From: Spirometra erinaceieuropaei
Lineage: Eukaryota; Platyhelminthes; Cestoda; Diphyllobothriidea; Diphyllobothriidae
Direction: 5' to 3'
DNA: 64,000 nt
Assembly (NCBI GenBank): GCA_902702965.1
Contig: CACRXP010000089.1
Coordinates: forward strand, 1,098,330-1,162,329
Below, one piece after another: positions 50,101 through 62,100 of this stretch. A program made the position numbers and the translations under genes. Under the pieces are notes generated by a model. That model was not told where the DNA came from, did no database searches, and saw only the letters and a list, made by a program, of their open reading frames with translations. Position 1 is the first letter of the stretch. The number at the start of each line of letters is the position of its first letter.

Positions 50101-53100
50101 TTAGAGCGTTGGCTGCGCTAAAGCCTTCCCGTTTCTGCGTGGGTTCGAATCCCACCGAGGCGCCGAGTTTTTCGCAGTTGGGTCAATATGAATTATTCAA
50201 AATCTGCCAAAATATCAATGAATTAACACTATTGTCATTGTAATTTACATTCATTTTGTCCAATTGTTCAAAACTTGGCGGCCTCTCCAACCCTTGACAC
50301 CAGGGGGCAAGGCTTGCATACAGCCACAAACTTTGCCCTTACTGTCGTGATTTCGTGGCCGCAAAGTTTTGCACAATTCGGGCAAATGAATCATCCAAAC
50401 CTGCCAGAAATACGGCAGTTTACTACAAAGTTCAAAAAATTTAATTTTCGAATTCTACCGTACTGACATTTAGCTGCAATGTGTCGGATTACTACAACTG
50501 GATAGCAATGCGAGAGTTTTTTTATCCGCCTTTGCCTTTTTAAGTGGCAATTTTGATTTTTTTGTCTATGTAGTTGCGGAAGTGGGATATTTGCTGTTGC
50601 ATTAAACTGAGCTCCGAACCTCCGTCACAAGCCGGTGCGTCTAATGACCGGGCTCCTTTAATAGAATCGGTCGAAGGTAGTACCTCACCTGAATGCGATG
50701 GGCCGACCCAGGAAGAACATACTGACAGCAGCCGTCCAGAGGCCCCGCGCAAGTTTCATAACGAAGGCAAGTCGATTTACGTTTTCGCTGTCTGTCAATA
50801 AGAGTGTCCGTTTAGGCGTGACCGTACAGTTTAGCGCCAAACGCCTCAACTTCAATTGCCTATCTAACTTGCGTTGACGACTGTCAAATCAAACTATGGT
50901 GTGGTTTCCATTTTGAGCATAACTTTACTGAATTGCCCAGAAATGTACCATACAAAGGCCAAGATCAGGACTTCGTTCCTTTTTCCTGTGGTGGCGAAAC
51001 ACATCTGATAGGCGTTAGTTTTGCCAGTGCTCCTTTAGCCTTCGGCTCTGGTTGCTAGTGTAACGTCGATTTGCATTATTCGTCTTCGCAAAAATTTCGA
51101 CCGAACACCGTCAAGTACAGCATTTACGTGCATAATATCTAAACGTATCAAATTCAACAACCAATTGTACAATTTTTAATGTGCTGATCGCTTGGTAATG
51201 CTCCTAGTGCGGATATTGCAGAAAAATATGTTGGGATACAATAAAATGCTTTCTGTTAGAGAACGAGGAAGATTTCTAGAGCAAACATAGTGCCTACTTG
51301 ACATTTCGAACAGCTGGAGTTTCTATCAATCTTCTACACACCAGCAGCAAATGAAAATGGTGCATGAAAAATGAGAGTATCCATCCTCGCAGCCAACTGA
51401 ATACAGGAGATCAAATCAACACGACAATCACGCTAGGCGCGAGTACCTCGTACGAATCCCGACAACGTCCACCGCATCCTCATATAAACACTCAATTCAT
51501 GTTGGGCACCTTTGCATCCGACAGTGCGACCGTCGTTTCCGACAATTTCTGCTGTGTCTCTTTACAGCGGGGGAGAGCAGGGGCGATGACTTGCGCATTA
51601 AGTAGCTTATAGCGATGGTAGTCTTGTACAGCATCTATGGCACTCCCCCTCCCCAATTTGGGTTCGGCATCGTAACGGAGTCAGGAAGACCGAAGACGGG
51701 GGAGGTAGCAGGTAGCTGGCATGGCAAAAGTCCGCACCTGAGCATGCCCTCACACTCAATGTTGACATTTTTATGGGTTCGCATTCCTAATAACGCCTGC
51801 CGAACTCCCGATCTAGTCCGTTCGTTGCATGCTTGGTCCTTTACTAGCTACAGTAGATGTGCTAACTCATGAAATGTCAACCAAAATTTCGAAATGCGTT
51901 CTCGTTTCGAAAAGATAAATTAAGTAGTGTTGTAAAACTAATCATGATGCAGCATAAATCTATAATGATCCAGTTACCTCAGGCTATCGGCTTTCGAAAG
52001 AAATTACTTCCGGCTGCACGCAAGATCTATACTCTGCAACAAATGACTACATAAATAGTATGCAATTTTCTCATTGATTTTCGATGCCCTTGAAAATTCA
52101 ATTATATTTCATGGAAAACATGCATAAAAATATTCATTATTTTACTTATTCGGTAGAAAATCACGCCTTCTCCCAATTTTTATGCTCAAAAGAAGAGTAT
52201 AATTCGGTTTTAAAAAAGTTTATAATTGTGAGATTTTTTAATACCGTTAAATGGCCGTTCATGAAACGTCATGTATCTGCATTTACGAATGTGGCTTGTA
52301 AAGTTAACAATATTGCTCAAATCCACTGCTTAATTTTATGAACCTCATATGGTCTCCTCTTAACACCGTAGAGAAATGCTTGGTTTTCCGTACACGAAAA
52401 ATATACAGCTTGTAGTTTTGAAACCCTAAATGCAAGTGTAACAGCAGGTCGGGTTCAAAATTATTCAAGAATTAGAAAAGTTTTTTAAAACCGAATTATA
52501 CTCTTACTTTGAGTATGAAAATTGGGAGAAGACGTGGTTTTCTACCGAATAAGTAAAATAGTGAATATTTTTATGCATGTTTTCCATGAAATATAATTGA
52601 ATTTTCAAGGGCATCGAAAATCAATGAGAAAATTGCATACTACTTATGTAGTCATTTTTTGCAGAGTATAGATCGTGCATGCAGCCGAAAATAAGTTCTT
52701 TCGAAAGCCGACACCCTGAGGTAACTGGATCATCATAGATATATGCTGCATCATGATTAGTTTTACAACCCTACTTAATTTATCTTTTCGAAAGGAGAAC
52801 GCATTTCGAAATTTTGGTTGACATTTCATGAGTTAGCACATCTACTGCACGTCTCGTCATCCAGCGCGTCCATTCAAATTTCCAATAGATTCGACTCGAA
52901 CTTGCCATCCATGTTTGAAATAGCAAGGTCGCTCCAGTCCAAATATGCCTTTAAGTTAACTCGTTATAAGCAGTTAAAAGGCCTTTTTGCTTACCATGAC
53001 ACCCTGACTATCATGGCCTGAAAAGTAGTCAGCTGACGTAACAAATCTGCCCCACTCATAATTAAATGTAAGGTGTTCCCCTCTAAATATGACCTTTATG

Positions 53101-56100
53101 GTACCCTCATTTATGATATCTGACATACCATTACTCAGGAAATGTTCCGAATGGATTAGGGGCCAGTGTGTAGGATTAACATAAAATTGGCTTCGACCTC
53201 GTCGGCCACTGTTACTGCGCCCACCCCGGTTGTCTTGACTCCCTTGCTGCTAGGAGACGGTGGCTGTGTTAAGAGAGGTAGATGTCGCAAAAATCATCAC
53301 TGCATCACCTGAGACAGGCTGACCCCAGCGGCAGGCGAACTTATTGTGCTTTTTGCAGTTAAGATGCTTGATATGTACAGAAAATTATATATCGTCGCCT
53401 ACAGGATGGACGGCCAAGTCCTCAGTTGTTGGCGAATGCACTTCAGTCTCGTGTATCCACAGCCACTGTCCACGAACTTCGCCGACGTCTGCGCACTCAA
53501 CGACACCACAGAAGGGGAGACATCCGAGGAGCACGGGTCTTTGGCCGCCGCTTGTGACAACTTCGGCCTGGTCATCAACACGAAGAAGACGGTGGTTATG
53601 CACCATACGTCACTGTCAACGACAACCGACTCTGAACCGTAGACAACTTTGCCTGCCTGGAAAGCACACTCTCGCGTAGCACAAACATCGGCGATGAGGT
53701 GGCCCTCCGGCTCTCCAAAGCCAGCCACGTCTTTGGCCGGCTGCAAACTTCTGTGTAGTATCGTCAAGACCTTCAACTGAACGTGAAACTGAAGATGTAC
53801 AAGGCCGTCGTCTTGATGGCACTCCTGTACGAAGCGGAGACCTGGACCGTCCACGCAAGCCATGTCAGGAAGCTCAACCACTTCCATTTCAACTGTTTTT
53901 GCAGAATACTGGAGCTGACATGGCGGGACAGGATCCTGGACACGGAAGTCCTGGAAATGACAGGAATCCTCTTTATCCATGCCGTGCTGAGGCAACGGCA
54001 ACTGCGATGCAGCGGCCATCTGGTGGGAATGGACGACGCTCGTCTATCAAATAAACTCTTCTATGGAGATGTTGCCGTGGGTGCTCGCCGATCGAGAGGA
54101 CTAAAAATACGCTTCAAGGACACTCTGAAGGCTTCCTTGAAGCCCGTGCAGTTCAACTCGAGAAACTGAGAAGGCCTCGCCCGGGACCGACTGTCCTGAA
54201 GGAGGACGGTGAAGACAGGAGCAGTGATCTATGAAGCTAACCGCGTAACAGCCGCCAAAGCCAAACACAAGGCTCGAAAATCTCAACTGCCCCCGCCTCG
54301 CAATGCCAACACTCAACCGCTCCTAACATGCCCTCGGCGGCAACAAACGTCCCGGGCACAAATCGGTCTTACAGCACATTTTCTAATCAACTGCAGCACC
54401 CGGACAACACCACCTGTTGCGTCCACGTCCACCTCTGCCCGCCCCTACGTAGATAAACAACCATAACCGTGCCCCTGATCCCCGTCACCATCCTACACCA
54501 CTTTCCCCGTCTCAACCTCTTCTGCGGCGGCTCTGTCCCCCACCCCACCACGGCTTCACGCGATCCAGACGCACCGTCAAACGTCAACCTCACCACCGCC
54601 AACACCAGTGATGTGGACTCGGTCCTTACCTGTCCCCATTGCGATCTCACATTCACCTCACACTTCGGCCTGGTCAGTCACTTGTGAGTCCATCGCACAG
54701 GGACTGGCGAGCCAGCTCCTGGAGTCGCATCCACCTTAACTGCCCTCACTATTTTCGCACATTCAGCCACCGCATAGGCCTACTAGCCCACATGCGCATT
54801 CATGAATACCTGCGGTAGACCACCGCCGGCCATACCACATCCTCACACTTTCCCCCACCAGCACCTGCACCACACATCAACATCTCCTCACAACGCACGC
54901 ACCCAATTGATACCTCTTGCTTAAGTGGGAAGTATGCATCTGGACTTCTTCGCCGTGTGGTTATTCTGCTGCATGTGTAATCCGAGCCTGAGACTATCAC
55001 GGTGCATTAAGCGCCGTGGCCTAGAAGGTTGCCGACCGACGCCTCAAATTAGTCCATGCAGTCAGCCGAATTGTGTGTTTGCGTGAAGTGGCAGACTGAT
55101 GGGCTGAGAGTCAGGCTTTAATGGCTCCTTCTTAACGTGACGTCTGGCACCCACTCATCTGAGGAATGAGTGTGTCGATGGGTAGTGGCCTTTAAGTCGA
55201 TCACTGACTGATTACCCCACCTTTGAATGGTGATGGCCCAGGCCAAATGCAGGGCTGCGTCTCACCCTTCTGGCCCTAAAGGATCGACTTCGTCTGCTGT
55301 ACCATGATTCAGTAAACCATGGCCCTCGCAACCTGGTGTGCGCTGGCAGTTCCCTTGCACCTGGTTCCCTGCCGGTAGATGCTCCTACGGTCATGTACAT
55401 GATTGCCCAGTCATCCTCTTGCTGGTTAAAATCTTGGTCAAGTGTTTGTTGTGGACCATGGGGTGTGGTGATGCGCCCAGGCGCGGGTTCGGCCATACCA
55501 GCCTCCTGCGCCCTCCTTCACTTCCGGTCTTCTTGACTATGTCGTGACACCGGGTCCAGGGGGGAGGAGGAGAGAGTCCGGTAGATGCTGTGCAAGCCTA
55601 CTCTCACTATAAACTAATTAATGCACAAGTCTCCGTGCCCGCCCTCACCTTGCTCCACAGCACATGGTGGACGTCGTCAGCAACGACGGTCGAAATGCCT
55701 ATGTCTTTCCGAGGTGGCCAACCTTTGTCCGTTGGGCGTCCGTTCATAGATTGTCGACATGAAATTATTACTTTTTGTTCCCTGAGTAGATTGTTTTTTT
55801 TTCCTGCTAGATTGCAATTACGGTCGTTATATTTGCAGTTGCAAACAGTAGTTTTCCCGATCAGGGTGCTATTCTACAGCTCCAGTGTCTTTATAGAAAG
55901 CGCTGCACCGCCCGCTTGTCTATAACTTAAATTATTCCAGATTAACGCGTTAATGGAATTCTGTAATTTTCGTTTGTGGATCATTTACGCCAGGTGATTT
56001 TCTGTATTAACAGCTAAGTCATGGGCATGCCTGCTGTGTACCCAACTGTTTACCAGCGTGGTTTTTGTAAGGAATTACACTAATTCGATTTCGTCGCAAT

Positions 56101-59100
56101 ACTTTGAAAGCGCGCTTATCGTGACACACTTTCTTCTAGTTACAACAAAACAAACCAAAATATAAGACGACTTTTCATTTAGTCGTCCGTCACCAGTCAG
56201 ACTGATCTGCTCCCTACCAATATCTGCATTAACGTATCCGTTGCTTTTGAATGTTTCGCGTTACTTTGCTCTTCTCTAGACGCTCCGCCTTACGGAATCT
56301 AAGCGTTTTGTGCAGTTAGGATCACATCCTGCAAATGCGCTTCCATTCTTGCTTATTATGTCTCCCATCGGTCGTCTTCTCCTTGCTTCGCCTGGTTTTG
56401 CTTGTATGGTTTTTCACCATGAGGGATTCGATTTCGGTAAATGCTATTTCTTCTGTTTTTTTCACAGGTTCCAGTGGTCCCTGGCTGTACCGGTTCGTAT
56501 CTGGTGTCTTGGCACCATGTGTTCTGGGCAGATTTACTCGCCCCATTCTCCTTATCATACTCCTCGCCTGGATATGTTTTTGCATCGCAATTATCCCAAC
56601 CAATCTAAAAGTGGGTCTTGACCAGCGTCTCGCCATGCCCTTGGGATCATATGAGCTGGACTATTTCGACGCCGTGGCAAAATACCTCGCCGTGGGACCG
56701 CCGGTATACTTTGTTGTGACCCGCGGCCACCCCTACTACACCTTAGAGGGCCAGAATGAAGTTTGTTATAGCGTCGAGTGCTCTAATAACTCCCTCCTGG
56801 CACAGATTAATTTCGCCTCCAAATTTCCGGCCTAGTAAGTTTGAACAGCTCGTATTTCCTACCGTTTACTTTTTGGCAGGACGTTTTACTTGTGTAGTTT
56901 CAGTTTTATTTCATTTGGCAATTTTCATTCTGGTTGCACTCACTTCGTATGCTTTCTAAATAACGCATTTCTAGCTATTACGTGGCTTCACCAGCGTCCT
57001 CTTGGGTAGATGACTTTTTCGACTGGTCTGGAACCTCCAAGTGCTGCAGAGTCTACAAAAATGACTCAACGACCTTCTGTCCACCCTCTGACACCATGGG
57101 CAACTGCACCTCCTGTCCCTTGTCTAATCGACGCCCGTATCCCGAAAACTTCACGCAATACCTGCCCTATTTCCTACGACAGAATCCGGATCAAGTCTGT
57201 CCAAAAGGGTAGGTGCCATTTTTAATAACGCCCGGTGCGACCACCTTATGTTATGCAAGGCATCATTTCATGTTTTAACATCTAAATGGTATTTGGCCCA
57301 TGACCAAACTTTCGGTGTTCATAGTGGAAATTTTTTTAGGACTCAATGCTCTGCCATAGCACTTCATGGTTAAAATCTGCAAATTTGTGTGGATATCGAA
57401 CTCGGACCCCACACTTTCTTGAACAGTATCCTATCCAATCATCAGATTTATTGTGCAACCTTGCAGTCATAGATTTATTTTGTTGGTTTACATGGCAGCG
57501 AGCTCGTTTTTGCTACCATACACACAAAAAAATCTCGGCAGAACGTTGTTGTGCAAGAATTGTCCTACCATTCAAAATAGGGTATCAATCAGATGTAAGG
57601 CTTATGACATTATCAAAGTGGGAAGCTTAGGACTTTCGAATTTGACATTTCAAAAAAGCCTGCCCCTCGCCCACGACAGATGCGGAGGCGTGTTACATCC
57701 TAGCTCAGGTTAATAGCTAGATTGATCTGGAAGTTGGAATAAGAAAGCTTACACAAGGCATTCAGTAATAATTATCAAGGGCACTCATCAATCGATTCAC
57801 GGAAGGCTGCGCATCTGTTCTGAGGAAAACTTTTTCAGGATAAGGTTACTTTCGATCTCGCTTGGGAAATTTGGTCTGGGGACTGACCTCAGACATATTG
57901 ATGTCCGATATTTCAGGTTAGACGTCCTGTCACCTTACAGCCGCTGGGCAATCTGACCTACCAACGCGACTGCCTTAACCTTGCAGCTTGTTCTGTTAAC
58001 GAAACTCCCCACTCACAACTTTCGGAGACGAGCAATTCTCACTGACATCGGTGAAAGCCCCTAAATAACTGAAGCACTTGATAAACTCTGCACTATTCTT
58101 ACGTATACTTACGGAGTGCACTTAGCGTACGTCGGTCTATCAGAGGATTTAAAACGTCCTCACCGTCAAATATAACACCGCACATAACAGCCAGAATGGC
58201 ACACCCTGCCCGATTTAGGGCATTGTTATGACAGCTCCATCATAGGTTTTGTGTACGTGATCCCGTCCTGCCACCTCAGCTTTGGCATCTGGAGAAGACA
58301 ACTGAGGTTGGAGTGATTAGGTTTCTGCGCTTGTTTCTCGTAGACTGTCCAGATCTCCGCGCCATATAGCAAAGCCATCGAGTTGACCGCATTGTACATC
58401 ATCAGTTTGGTGTTCCGGTGGGGACTGTGGCAATTCCACACGATGTTCTGCGGTCGACTGAAGGCCTAGTCGGCTCTGGAGGTCTGGTAGGCCACTTCGT
58501 TGTCGATTTTGATGCAACGTTAATGTACTGCCTGAATAGGCGAATTTGTCCATGCCCTTCATCTGGTGGACGTATACAGCGTTAGGGGACGATTGACACC
58601 TGACCACCGTTTTGTCCATGTTGATATTCAGCTCGAGGTTGGCGCAGCCAGAGGCATAAAGTTCCATGTTCGGCTGCGTGTCAGCTGCCTCGGTGTTGAA
58701 TGCACAGTCAACGAAAAGCAGGTAATTGATAGTAATCGTAGAGGAACCCCTTGAGGCCTGCAACTGCCAGCCATTGAGTGCTCGTCGGTTGTGTAGGCAT
58801 TGCGGATCCCGGCACGCTCATCACCGTAGGCGTCCATCAGCATAGCAGAAGACCCTAGGCTAAAGGGGGTAGTGAGCGAGTATGCCTCCCTACTTTACTC
58901 CGCTGGTTACTGTTAACTCCCGATACGGTCCCGTTGTCCGTGACGCGCGCCATCATCCCCTCGTGGCGCTGATGCACCATGTGTGTGCATCACTCAGCAC
59001 AGTCGGATTTCTGCATGATTTTCCGCAGTCCTTCGTGACTCATTGTGTCGAAGGCCTCCGCCAAGTCCACGAATTTAGTGTTAAGGTGAGTTTCCACTAA

Positions 59101-62100
59101 GAGAAGACGAGTTGCCCGTTGGTGACACTCGAAAGCTCCACCGTCTGATCCGCCAAGTTAGCGGCAAGCCCTCTACACTGAGTGACTGTTCGCGATGTGA
59201 ACGGCGGCTTTATTGCTGACAAATCGGCCAAAGTCGAGCGCTGGCGTGAGCACTTTGAGCACCATCTCAACTTCGAAACCCAACCTCCATCGCCCTTGTT
59301 CTCCTCTTCAGCGAAGTTTCTTCCCTCTCCTACCTATGCAGTTCCATGCGATCCCCCTCTGAGGTGGAAGTCGCCGATGCCATACGAAAGTTGCGCAACA
59401 ATAAAGCACCTGGAGAGGACGGTATACCCGCTGAAATCTTCAAGTCTTGTGTCGACACTCTGGCGCCCTGGCTCCATGAGATGATTGAACAAGCGTGAAG
59501 ATACGAGGTTATTCCTGATGACGGGGGCTTAGGTATCCTTGTACCTATCCTCAAGAAGGGAGATAAGACGAGATGTGAGAACTACCGCGACATAAGTCTC
59601 ATCGACGTTGCTGCGAAGATCTTCGCTATTGTACTACTCAGGCGATTCCCGGCTGTGCGTGACCTGAGGACGAGGCCCAACCAAGCCGGATTTCTTGCTG
59701 GACGTGGATGCGCAGACCAGATATTTACACTGAGGCGCATTCTCGAATTTCGCCATAGCTACCAACAACCGACGGCGCTCTTCTTTATTGACTTTGCCGC
59801 CGCGTTCGATTCCGTTCACCGTGAGTCCCTGTGGCGGATAGTGGCGCTAGATGGTGTACCGGCCAAAATCATCGCCATGATCAAGGCCTACTGTCATTCC
59901 ACTACTGCGAGAGTCCTGGTCCGTAACAATCTTTCCCAACCGTTCGGTATTCGGTCTGGCGTCCGACAGGGTTGTATCCTGTCACCCATACTGTTCCTCG
60001 GGAGGGCCCTACGCGACAGGGACGGTGTTGAATTTGCACCCGGACATCGACTGACTGATCTCGACTATGCCGATGATATCGCCTTACTTGCTTCAAGTTT
60101 TGGTGATCTGCAGTCTATGGTGTCACGAGTGAACGAGGTCGCTAAATCAGTCGGTTTGTCCATAAACGCTGGGAAGACCAAAGTATTCTCAAGCTGCATC
60201 CCTGACCAGGAGAAGGCATCCCTGGGGATTGATGGCTGTCAACATGAAGAAGTAGATAGTTTTAAATACCTCGGGGCGCGGCTGCTGCCTAATGGACAGA
60301 GTAAGGACGACATTGTCTCCCGAATCGATGCTGCCCGCTGGGTTTTTTCAAGCCTTCGGAAATGCCTGTGGAACCGACGTGACCTCTCCATCGCCACTAA
60401 GATTCGCGTGTACCGTGCATCTGTCTGGTCTGTCCTTCTCTACGGTTGCGAATGCTGGGCTTTGCGCATGGCGGATGAGCGAAAACTGGAGGTATTTGAC
60501 CACCACTGCTTGAGGATCATCCTTCGAGTGAAGGTAACCGACTTCGTCTCAAATGAGATAGTCCGCGCTCGCTGCGACAACATCGCAAGAATAACTCAGG
60601 CCATCCAAGAAAGACGACTGAGGTGGTTCGGGCATGTTCTTCGTCGTCCACATCAGGAGCTCAGTGTTACTGCCCTCAATCCGGCACCGTTACCCCATTG
60701 GAGGCGTCGAAGAGGGGATCGGTTCAAAACCTGGCTCGACACTGTCCGTCAAGACATGAAGGTGGTTCTTGGACCTTCGGTATTCGGTCTCCGTCGTTGG
60801 CTAAGGGAATGGGTTGAGCTGTCTAGATCTGCTGCCGCGGATCGTCACGCGCGGAGAGGAACAATTAGGGACATCATCGAGGCCGGCTAGATCAGGCATG
60901 ATCGCAGCCGTATCAAGTACAAGCACATGTATTAAGGGAAACCTAATGACCACTTTTCTCCTTCATTCTGTTTCTTCGTATCCGAAGTATGATTTCGTAT
61001 AATTTTCTTTCGTGAGTATGGCGCAGCTCGATTCCTCCAATTTTTCCTCGTGATTGACCATCCAACCCCATGTTAGAGGGTATATGCCCCTCTTCCAAAT
61101 GACTGATATGATTACGCTTTGCTTTTTGAAGCCCAATTGCACTCTGTCTTTTATTTGCAACGTGGCAAATCTCAACGTCTACCTTCATAAGGAGAGCCCG
61201 ACTTTTTCGGGATGTTGTTATGACAGGGTACTTACAACTTCAGCACTCCAGACACAGTATTTACCAGTTAAGAGTCCAAATCCCCACGTCCTCCCTGAAT
61301 TTAATTGGACCTCTGTTGGGATTCTCCAATGTGCAGTAGAGTAGTAAAGATTTTTTTAAATGACGTCCATGTGCTGATAAGTCTAGGGCACTACGTCAAA
61401 CGGCATGTTGGCTTTCCGTCGACAATCTTTACGGCGACTTTCGATGATTCTACTCAAAAAAGTAGCCGCTGATCGATTAGTATTCACTCTTGCAGCTGTC
61501 TTTCTATTTTGTCTAAAGTCAAATGTGACCATTTCATGCCTGTCAAAGAGCATACAATCGACTTTCAATGTACCCGGCAGCGTTCTTGCTTGTAATTATT
61601 TATTTTTGAAGAATGAGTTCTGGTTACCGTCTCAAATGATTAATCCCGTTTTTTTCTACCCGCGCAGTGAGGGACCTCTGTTTTTGTGATCTTTTGCTTG
61701 TCTACCCATCTTAAACCTGCTTGGAATCTTTGCGAGTAGTTCAGATGGAAGTCCGCTTTGTCAATTTTGTGGACGTGAGCAGTCCATAACTGACCAACAG
61801 TTTTTGGTTACATCCATTCACCCAGCTGCTACCTTATCGTCTTTTTATTCAAATACCAGTGGGAAGGCCGCCTACAGCACTGCCGTGGAGCTTCTTGGTC
61901 CAGTCCAAAATTCGTCCTCCAAGGTGCTGGTTGGCGCCAACTACTTCATGACCTACCACACTGTCCTTCGCGAGCCACAGGACTACATAGCAGCCATTCG
62001 GCGCTCAAGAGAACTCGCTGAGAATATCGAAAGATCATGGGACGAATTGAGTCCGAACCTAACCGCCTCTAAGATCATCAAGGACAACATTGTCTTCCCT

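Noticed and set aside
51869..52829. A pair of similar small proteins ([11 protein letters not shown]...) on opposite strands
   Set aside because: They are mirror images created by the palindromic arms of a fold-back element.
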